Source of the DNA: Cyathus striatus
Lineage: Eukaryota > Basidiomycota > Agaricomycetes > Agaricales > Nidulariaceae
Reading direction: 5' to 3'
Assembly: GCA_025738555.1 (NCBI GenBank)
Contig: JAOVFP010000007.1
Coordinates: 4,092,001-4,156,000, forward strand
Length of the DNA stretch: 64,000 nucleotides
The position numbers and the translations under genes are program-made. Positions 56,002 to 64,000 of the stretch are shown one piece after another (the first letter of the stretch is position 1; the number at the start of each line of letters is the position of its first letter). The notes under the pieces were generated by a model. It searched no databases. It had not been told where the DNA came from and saw only the letters and a list, made by a program, of their open reading frames with translations.

Positions 56002-57720
56002 GGAACCGTTCCCGGGGTGGTTGGTGGCTGGTGTTGTGGTGATAATGGCTATAGGTATAGCCTTACAACAATACCCCGACCGAACCACAGGAAGATGGAA
56101 GATGGAGAGAGCGGAGGGGTGCTGAGAGTGTAGAGAGGGGAGAGGGGTGTTGAGAATAGGAGTTGAGACTCCGAAGAGTCAGCCTCTTGACAAAAAGGTT
56201 CACGGCCTTGAAGGTGTGCTGCTTGACGATACGCACAGAAGGTTTAGACGGAACACTCTAAGAACGTTCAAAGAGACTTGAAGGGCGAAAAGGCGCGGAA
56301 GGATTTGAGGGACGAGAGGCGAGTGGGTGGCCGACACAACCAGCACAAACGATGAAAACAAAAACCTAGCACAAACGCTAGCGGGAATCACACTATATGT
56401 GCTATGTGAAGACGAGAGTATGTCTTTGTAAGACAAGAGGATAGGAGGGGAGGGCTAAAGGAGGTGGAAGTCGGGAGAGAGAGAGAGGAAGTGAGAGCCT
56501 CAAATCTCTGTGTTCGCCAACTTTTAAAGATAGAGGACGTTCCCACGGCTTTCCGTATTCCGACTGTCCTCTTGCCTCTAAACATGTTCGCCTCCTTCGT
56601 AAATATTTTTATTTTAGAAATAATCAAATAACATACTCGGGTAGCAATTGTAGCAATATCATATCTCGTTTTCTCTTTGTGAACGCATGCAGTAATTAAC
56701 ACTTGACATAGACGACCCAGGCTTGTACAGATCCACTCGAAACCGTATGTACATCACTCGACGCTCGTTCTTCAGCGGAAGTAGTTTTCGAGGTAAGTTC
56801 GCGGTGACAATCATTTCAGCAAAGTACGAGTTCACCCATACGTCCTCGTCGAATGCAGCAGCCCGCTCCTGTAGGTCGCCTATGCATAGCACAGACCCAT
56901 CATAGCATCCGGGCACGAGCCATAGAGGGATTGTATGCAATGCCAGCCTCTTGACCACCAACACAACTTCACGATCCACTTCATCCAGGGTTAGCCGGAC
57001 TACGGAGGGAGCGGCTATAGTAGATCATCGCTGTCACCTCTCCACCACAAAACGAAAGCTCCCAAACAGATCTTCCAGCTGTAGCTTGCTACTTGTCCCA
57101 CGAATTCGCGCATATAGTCGGTTACCCGCGTAAAACACGATAGAAGTCCATCATCGATTGGGTACGGATTAACAGGGCACACGCATTCGAGGGGCACATA
57201 TAGAAACCTGCAGACCTGCTGTGGGGATTGTTACTCCACAGTGTGTTTGCTCTGGGATCGTGGATACTGAGAAGAGTAGCGCTTAGAGTTGAAATTGATA
57301 GGACACAAGATGTAGTGCTAACTGCGACTCACAGACTCGTCCTTCTTCTTCAATTCCTCCATTCGCTGTTGCATCCGAGACACTGAATTTCAGGCTGATA
57401 GACCTTTGACTTGCTTCGGTCCCACCGACTGATTTTGTGTTAATAGTAACGCTTATGGCTGCTAGCACCCGTGGCTAGTGCATCTTTAACTGCGAGCTAA
57501 GGCACCTAGCAACTAGTAGTCTTTCGGGCATCCTAGTATCCATCAAGGCTTCGCCAAAATTTTGCGTCGATGGAGAATGGGAGTCGAACGTTGATGGGAG
57601 TTCGGGACGGTGGTCACAGAACTGCACGTGCGCCGTGCTCCCACTCTTTTATTTGTCTGAAACCTCGATTCCAAACACACGGTCACGATCACCGCTACCC
57701 AACCGCTACCGGTTCCGCCA
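53950..57720 (-). repeat. Tandem-duplicated gene block, unit B
   Basis: Collinear with 46333-50440. It preserves the kinase, the uncharacterised neighbour and a shared promoter-like stretch around 57480-57700 (AACTGCGAGCTAA, CTCTTTTATTTGTCTGAAAC) also seen at 50110-50345. It is free of transposons, so it is the reference for reading unit A. Confidence 0.9.
56680..57300 (-). CDS. Uncharacterised gene upstream of kinase, copy B
   Basis: Coding-like minus-strand sequence: LEDLFGSFRF, then RLTLDEVDREVVLVVKRLAL, HTIPLWLVPGCYDGSVLCIG, DLQERAAAFDEDVWVNSYFA, EMIVTANLPRKLLPLKNERR, VMYIRFRVDLYKPGSS, with likely introns marked by GTAACC...CTACAG at about 57080-57125 and further upstream. The same frame is conserved in copy A, which supports real coding, but I could not settle the full exon structure, the start or the stop. 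No known domain recognised. It is on the same strand as the kinase, with about 650 bp between them. Confidence 0.4.
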
Positions 57721-58856
57721 AGATTCCGCTGCTGCTACGATGCAAGAGTCAAGACGTCGACGTCAGGACAACGCTTTTCAATTTTCAAATTTTCAATCTT
57801 GTGTCTATGCTTGCATCCGCCTGCCATCTTTTACATTCATGCATCATCAGGCAGGATTCTCGCCTTTGGAGGAGAATTGTATGAAGACAAGGAAGGGGAT
57901 AGCCTGACGATCCTACGTACGTTATTTTCCTTCTCAGACACTTCATCCATCTAACTCTACGAAAGTTTTGCGACGCTTCGCCGCCAACTACATTCTATGT
58001 TCTCTCTTGCTTGTTCTACATTAATGTACACGTCCATTTCTGCTGCTCCGAAATAGATCGACCGCCATACGACCGATTGCTTCCCACTCAGAATGCGACG
58101 TTAAGCACTTTTGGGCGGCAAGTAATGTCCGTCTCGATCGAGCGTAAGATAGCCCTAAAGATATTCTTACCTGGATACCAGACTCACCAAGGTTGTGGTG
58201 CTCGCTCGTAATGGGTCTATTCAGTGTACTCAGACAAGCTCGATGGTATGCACTTTCAGTCTGTCCCATCTACTTCCTTGGACAACATGTCCCACGTACG
58301 AGACATCGTCGTTATATCGGTAGTCCCACCGTCAACTTGTTCCCGTCCTCCCACATCAAACCTGTTGGTTGTTTGTCCCAACGCTACGGCCACCACATGC
58401 TGTACTACTAGATGACTGTGTCACGATGCTACGTTGCATTGATGATTGACTTACGTTGGACTTCGAGGGCTAGCTGGTGTCTCTTCAGCGTGCCATGTTC
58501 TGGCCGAAAGAAGATCTACTGGAGGATGGTGGAATGCGGAGCCTAGTCGATGCCACGAATGTTTTTGGGGTCTTCTACAACAGCTCAGATTACAAGCGTT
58601 GAACGCTCGCACTGCTCCCCCTGACCTTTTCTGTGGAAGGGGTAGCTCAGTCGGGACGATCCACAGCATCGTTGGTTTGTCTTCACGCTGCTGCGGGCCA
58701 TGGAATAGAGCCAGGGGTACCCATACGTGACCCAGAGCGACGTGCACATATATGAGTCCGTGCATTGTTGGCACTGCATCAAGGCTCCTAATGTTTGTTT
58801 GTTGTGCCAACGCTACTGCTGCCACATTGTACTACGGACTATATTGTAATGTTACA
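57721..58856. other. Intergenic, no confident gene
   Basis: A short direct repeat occurs about 430 bp apart: TTGTTTGTCCCAACGCTACG (58372) and TTTGTTGTGCCAACGCTACT (58797), each followed by CACATTGTACTAC-like sequence. The open frames (58446-58825 and others) show no domain. Confidence 0.4.
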
Positions 58857-59885
58857 TCACACTAGTGAATGTTTTACGTTAAGGAACAAACATTTCGGAC
58901 ACTGCTGCAGATGCGAATAAATCGAGAGGCGCGGGAATCCAGACAGGTTCGAGAGAATTTTGAGAATCCTGAGAAGGAAGAGCAGAAGCAAGGAATCATG
59001 AACAGCATAGGTGGAATTACAAGGACCATCATAGGAGCTAGAATTATGAGAGCCAGAATCATAAGCAACAAGATCAATCGCATTCAAAGAAGCAACGGGA
59101 GTGATCTCTTCGACCCCGGGATCTTGCAGCATCGCAGTAGTCGGTTCAGCTTCGGAGCGAGCTAATGCCTCGGGAGTTAAATCATCTTCAGGACATTTTG
59201 CTCCGTTGGTATTCTCGAGCGCGCTTACTATGTCCTTCTCTTCGATCCCAGGGTCTTGCAGCGTCGCAGCAGCGGCCTGAGCTTCTGAAAGAGCTACCAA
59301 CTCAAGCGCAATATCCACCTCTATACTTTGAACCTCGTCGGTGTTCTTCAGCGTGTCCACAAATTCTAGTGGAACATCCTGCTCCTCGGCTATCTTCTTG
59401 AGCTCGAGTTGTAGCTCTATTTGCTTGTCCTCGATGGTCTTCTTAATGAAAGCGGTGACTTCTCTGCCGTTATCCATGGGCTGCATGTACATGGAGCACA
59501 ACTCGGCCAGAAGAGTGTCCGTATCCCTCAGTCCATTCGCCTTGTCCTTGAAGGGATCTGAAGGAATACATTTGCTTTCAGAACGAATATCTGTTTTCCC
59601 ATCTTTGCTCGAACCTTGAACAAACAGATTGACCGAGGGCTGAGCATTCATCGGCGAGGTTGGCGCCGATAATAACGATGTGCCAGCCACACCGGAGGAC
59701 ACGGAGCTGTTGACAGGCTCGAAGAAGTCCGCCGCAACAGGTCGAGGCTTCTTGATACGCTTAGTATCTGGTAAGGAAGAGTTATAATAAGAAAAAAAAG
59801 GGGGGGGGCGAAGAAAGAACTGCGTACATGGGGCGTAGGACGGAGTGGAAGAGCTGGGGCTGGGGCTCGGGGAGTCTGCTGGCAT
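58857..59885 (-). CDS. Uncharacterised 322-residue protein with internal repeat
   Basis: Two exons, 59885-59828 and 59767-58857, with a GT-AG intron of 60 bp containing a C/T-rich tract; phases agree and give 322 residues starting MPADSPSPSPSSSTPSYAP. After a basic KRIKKPRP patch the protein is acidic and probably helical (FIKKTIEDKQIELQLELKKI). Two diverged repeats of about 45 residues end in SEAQAAAATLQDPGIEE and SEAEPTTAMLQDPGVEE. The C-terminal ~45 residues are hydrophobic (SLLLLFLLRILKILSNL) and could be a tail anchor, or an unspliced part of the model. I do not recognise the family. A longer frame extends upstream to 60119, but the model start is preferred because the extension lies in the tandemly repeated upstream region. 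Confidence 0.5.
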   Translation of the reverse strand: MPADSPSPSPSSSTPSYAPCTQFFLRPPPFFSYYNSSLPDTKRIKKPRPVAADFFEPVNSSVSSGVAGTSLLSAPTSPMNAQPSVNLFVQGSSKDGKTDIRSESKCIPSDPFKDKANGLRDTDTLLAELCSMYMQPMDNGREVTAFIKKTIEDKQIELQLELKKIAEEQDVPLEFVDTLKNTDEVQSIEVDIALELVALSEAQAAAATLQDPGIEEKDIVSALENTNGAKCPEDDLTPEALARSEAEPTTAMLQDPGVEEITPVASLNAIDLVAYDSGSHNSSSYDGPCNSTYAVHDSLLLLFLLRILKILSNLSGFPRLSIYSHLQQCPKCLFLNVKHSLV

Positions 59886-59934
59886 ATTGTCCACCAGAGC
59901 GAAGTAAAAGAGACACGAGAAACAAGGAAGAACG

Positions 59935-60345
59935 GGAGCTCGAAGTGGAGCGGCGACTTGGTAGAGGTGGCTTGCGGCGAGTACTTGGACTTTGGAGTGC
60001 TGCAAGGATCCTACCAGAACACAAGATGACGTCGTCGATGGACGATAGGAAGAGAACCAAGGAAGAAATAGAGTGTGGTCAAGTAGGAAAAGAACAAGAT
60101 ATTGAATAGGCCTGCCCAAGCCCGCATGAGCTTGAAGAGGAGCAACGACTTGATAGAGGTGGCTGACTTGCGGACCTAGCAGCGAGTACTTTCGGCAACT
60201 TTGAAGTGCTGCAGGGATCCTACCAGATACGATATGACGTTGCTGATAGACGAGAAAAAAGACCTAGACAGGAGATGGGGCGTGTGCGAGTGAAGAAGGT
60301 TTGAGGTAAAGAACAAGATACAGAATAGACTGACCCAAGCCTGCC
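59935..60345 (+). repeat. ~200-bp tandem duplication upstream of the 58857-59885 gene
   Basis: Two adjacent diverged copies, about 59935-60123 and 60124-60345. Both contain GCGACTTG.TAGAGGTGGCT-like, GAGTACTT, GTGCTGCA(A/G)GGATCCTACCA, GATGACGT and AAAGAACAAGATA blocks in the same order. It lies in the promoter or 5' leader of the minus-strand gene. Confidence 0.8.
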
Positions 60346-62989
60346 TCCTCTCCTAGACACATATTACATCGGAGTTAAGATCGCGCATACAGCCCAGTCG
60401 AACAAATTTCAGAGTCTTGATACAATCCAAGAGCTGGTAAACCAGACACGGCCTACAAGCATGCTAGACAGAGTGTATGTAGCTCTGAGAGAGAAAGTTA
60501 GCATCCGTATAAACCGTGACATATACATGAATTTTCTCACTCATACTACTCCGAGAACAGGGCGTTACATCATAAACTTTATGAAGTAGATGTCATTGCA
60601 AATCTTGACCCATGTTTTTATTCATCCCACCGACCACGTCGTTGGTACTGTAGGCTGTCCTGATGTGGCCGTGAAGGGGTAGGGTAGGGTAAGCATAATT
60701 CGTAGAACCGCTAGTGCTTCAAGCTGAGCGTTCGGATGCCACAGCACTCGATGGACATTGAGCAGGCAGGCGGTGAATGGGGAGTCCAAAATCGAAGGTA
60801 GCGTAGTGTTGCATCATTACTCTACAATGATGTACACTTGAAAAACGTACTGCCCAGCCAGTATGATTGACACCTGGGAAGGACGGTCCTCTGTTCAAAG
60901 CGTAACGATGGAGGCGTTGTGCAGCTTAAACTTCGTCCCATTTCACGACAAGGCGCATACAGGGAGCTATGAGGGACACTACAATGTCTAACCTATAGTA
61001 TATCTAACTTGGATCGACCTCAGCACTCGACGTGATCAGATTATAAGGAACGCACACACACAGACACACATAACCAGCATAGCCAGTATCTGTATCGCAA
61101 CACAATCTCCGTAATATCACGTCTTGTAGGATTTATAAAGTCCATTTGATGTACGCATATGTAAAAGCTTATATTTCGCTTTCTATACCATAAGACGTCC
61201 GACCTTGCCAATATTGGATGCGAAGTATCTAAAAGGTTCTATAGCATAGTCCCCTTCGAAAGAAATCCCTGTAAATAAGTAATCTGGCACATATGTAGCC
61301 CTCAGGATGTGTCGAACGGAGCGACACAGGTTTGCTCGCGAAAGCCTACGTTAACTCAACACCAAGTATACAGCCCTATGTCGAACTGCCAAAGTTATTA
61401 GTCCTTAACGCTGAGCGGGGTTAGCTAAACGCGTGCTTACCAGTTATCAACAACATGCACCAACATCCTTCTACATCTAGAATTGACATCCCTCGATGCC
61501 AAGAAGTGCTAAAGGCTTCTGCTTGTGGCTCGTATGCATGATCAGGTTTGCCCCAGTGGTGGAGCACGGTAGAGTTCAGGCATTGCTTAAAGAGACTGAT
61601 GAAAGCGCAGTGGACCTCGTCGCGGCCAGCCGTACTTTGGGGGTTTTTCAAAGACGCTCGGCGAGGGCACGTGGGGGTGCAGATTGAGTAGAGAGGGTAC
61701 TGGCGGATTCTGGAGGGGTTAAAACGGGAGGTTGATGTCAGAAGGGAAGCCTACAACTAGTAGGACTCGAAGAGAGTGAATTCCCATGAACAAGCTAGCA
61801 ATGATACATCGTGGGATAAGCACCGAGATGCAGTAACCAGAGTTACAGTTCCCCATGCAGAACTTCCTGCTTAATACGTAGTTAGTATCAGCAATGTTAT
61901 AGCATTCTCGCGTACATACCATCTTTCCCCGAACACATATATATCAGTTCCCACAAACTCCCCCTACAAACGCTACACCGATATCCAATCGTGTTTATTC
62001 CTCCTTGGCTTGAAATCACTTGACAAGTTATGTGGGCGGTGTGATGAATCGTACGCAGTTTCGCAGCTTAAGACTGCCCTATGACGACGCGTATCCCAAC
62101 ATTGAGCTATCATTGAGTAAGCCTGGGTTAGTATTGAGCTACCTTGGTAAGCTCGCAATACCTACCAAGGAGTGTTTCCCTACAACCACTTCAGCGAGCA
62201 CGAAGCTGATGTGCGAGGTTTGTTTGCGATTACGTGGACTGTAAGCAGACTCCAAGCGTTGGCTAAACGAGAGGTCAAGTTAGCTTTCAGAACCAGCGTG
62301 GATAGTTTTCTGAATGTACCGTATGACTGGGACACGCTATTAAGCTTCCATTATCAACTTTCGTCCATGATATAGCAGTGGGGTACCCATGTGTTATGCT
62401 TATGGATGGCCACCGAGAGACAAACGCACATGTGCTACATGGTTGCGAGCTACTCCTGGGATCCTAGGAGATGCTCGCAAAGTTGTGTAACATGGCACCG
62501 CAGTGGAGGATGCGTCTTCGATATCGTTTTCTACGTCGACTCTTAATACCATAGTATGATGCAAACTCAGGAAATGTATGTACTTACCCAGTAGCAATGA
62601 ACACGATTTGCCCTCAAGAGTCTTCCACAAGAACCAAGTGTCTACATTCCCTGACAACCTTCCACTTAGAGCCACGTCAACACGTCCGAGAGCTTAAATT
62701 TGAAAACCAGTATCAGCTTTGAGCTCCTCGAGTTCGAACGATGGCAGCATTGTCACTGTGAATTTCTCTTTGAATATTGATATCGACGTTTACAAGGGTC
62801 TAGGTGAGTTACCTTCATAACCAAAAGGCGAAGAGTGGAGCAACACCGACTGAAAGAGGACCAAAAGAGAACCGATAAAGTCGGCCAGTGGACGGGATCA
62901 TTGGGATGATCATGAGGCGAGAGACGGTGGGAGCAGAGTTTTTGCGAGCTAAGTGCCCTGGTGAGAACGAATGCGTACAAGTAACGCGA
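60346..62989. other. Intergenic, no gene seen
   Basis: About 2.6 kb with only short frames lacking recognisable domains or consistent splice structure. There is a CACACACACAGACACACATA stretch at 61051-61070. Confidence 0.45.
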
Positions 62990-63007
62990 CATCTCCGAAT
63001 GTTACGC

Positions 63008-63093
63008 GCATTAATGGGGTAGTGGTAACCTGGGTCGTTGCCATTCGAGAGAATTATCTCGACCCGCCGGGGGTTCGATTCCCTCTTAATGCA
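63008..63093 (+). tRNA. tRNA-Gly(GCC) with 15-nt intron, copy 2
   Basis: The 86-bp gene is identical to 3926-4011 including the intron TTCGAGAGAATTATC (63044-63058) and discriminator A, although the downstream 1 kb has diverged. That pattern suggests selection or gene conversion on the tRNA. Confidence 0.96.
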
Positions 63094-63114
63094 TCATGTT
63101 ATTCTTTCCTAGAC

Positions 63115-63119
63115 TTTTT
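63115..63119 (+). terminator. Pol III T-run terminator of tRNA-Gly copy 2
   Basis: TTTTT about 22 nt after the tRNA 3' end, at the same distance as in copy 1. Confidence 0.75.
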
Positions 63120-64000
63120 AAAATTATACACGTATATGGTTGCAATCAAAGCTATAGTACAAAGAGCGCGCGCACAACTACTAAGAGTTAACGTTTTAAA
63201 TTTTAACGTTCACCTCGAACATCTAGCAGAAGTCACTTATCAAACTGCACTGCTACAGCTACAATACTCCAGACCTGTCAGGCTGTCTAACTATAGGTGC
63301 CTCACAACACCACAGCGATACACGCATACCCACCAAGTCTCAACTCCCACAAACCTCACCTACATCTCACCAAAAGTAGCCAGCTAACCGTCAACGTAAA
63401 CATAAGTTGTAGGTCAAGTACAGCCCGGAGCGCGTCTACAGTGCCCAGTCGATACGTTCGACGAGGTGCAAGTGGAGTGATGGTACAACGCCACCTGCAA
63501 TGGTATTTGGACATGCAGCACCCCACCAACTCGTGAACACGACGGGGTGATTCAGGTGCGTGACTTGATCAGCCGGGTGTGAAGGGATATATCCCTATGT
63601 CGAGCGTTAGTACTGGATTGCCTCTTTGTGTACATTACTCACCCGTAATGAATGCGTGTCATGTTTTCCCGAACAACCATTACAATCCACCGGAGTCGGT
63701 GGGTGCAGATGAACAGAGTTGGCTTGCGAGATCTAAGACTAACTCTCTCCTTTCAACGACCAGTATGCAGCAAACAATGCGACTATGCAGCAGACCAATC
63801 GTAGAGAAGAATCGGAACTCATGGAATGCATCGATGAGGTGGTGGGTGTAAGAGCACTGTTCGGTATTTGTACACTGTCTACAGCTCTATTCGCAACAGC
63901 GAGAAGCATGTGTATGTGATCCCCACTTCGAACTGTTGGTTAACGAGGAGTTAGGTGCAATGATAGTAAGATATGAGCGTACGTACATTACCCGGATCAA

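Larger units (their letters stand above)
62990..64000 (+). repeat. tRNA-Gly-headed ~1-kb segment, copy 2 (runs off window)
   Basis: Direct repeat of 3908-4908 with small indels, still matching at the last base of the window. The palindrome of copy 1 is altered here (GTTAACGTTTTAAATTTTAA at 63187). Confidence 0.9.

Noticed and set aside
2503..63093. A Starship-like giant element: tyrosine recombinase at one end, NLR and kinases as cargo, tRNA repeats at both ends
   Set aside because: The recombinase is preceded by an RNase H of the DIRS/Ngaro type and resembles that family, so it belongs to a retroelement. It also lies outside the left tRNA repeat. No captain-type domain is seen, and the repeats are long and diverged, unlike short Starship target repeats.

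Overview
The window looks like a transposon-rich stretch of a filamentous basidiomycete (mushroom-forming, Agaricomycetes-type) nuclear genome. The evidence is short phase-consistent GT-AG spliceosomal introns, an intron-bearing tRNA-Gly, a NACHT-WD40 (NLR-like) gene of the agaric type, a DIRS/Ngaro-type retroelement with a tyrosine recombinase, chromodomain Gypsy and Copia LTR elements, and many hAT and Tc1/mariner-like elements. No species can be named from the sequence.

Layout. 1-3.7 kb: 3' part of a DIRS/Ngaro-like retroelement (RNase H tail, then tyrosine recombinase), split by an unclassified 1.9-kb insertion at 613-2497. 3.9-4.9 kb: tRNA-Gly(GCC) at the head of a ~1-kb segment that recurs, same orientation, at 62.99-64.0 kb. 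5.6-6.1 kb: decayed M28 vacuolar-type protease. 6.6-7.7 kb: a 1.1-kb inverted-repeat structure. 9.2-12.5 kb: an apparently intact NACHT-WD40 gene of 1045 residues. 12.6-25.7 kb: solo LTR, two members of one hAT-like family, and a deleted mariner element holding a complete Ty3/Gypsy chromovirus. 25.7-46.3 kb: nested transposons that cut one copy of a membrane-anchored protein kinase gene into pieces. 46.3-57.7 kb: the rest of that broken gene and a second, intact tandem copy (52805-56001, 10 exons, 902 residues), each with an uncharacterised neighbour upstream. 58.9-59.9 kb: an uncharacterised two-exon gene. 60.3-63.0 kb: nothing recognised. 63.0 kb to the end: second copy of the tRNA-Gly segment.

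The main result is that the broken kinase copy can be unpicked insertion by insertion. The Tc1/mariner-like element entered at TA in the codon just before the kinase glycine loop. It was entered by a hAT (8-bp duplication, one mismatch), the hAT by a Copia element (ACGCA), the Copia by a TIR element (TGGAATTC), that by another TIR element (TCTGTACG), and that by another mariner-like element (TA). Separate insertions hit the outer mariner (12-bp duplication) and the kinase again (ATTTCATC; TA). The intact paralogue 7.6 kb away shows what the ancestral gene looked like.

Most in-frame stops in the transposon genes are TGA, at several sites where CGA (Arg) would be expected, which points to CpG-to-TpG decay (methylation or RIP-like). 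The NACHT-WD40 gene and kinase copy B have no such stops, so they are the best candidates for living genes here.
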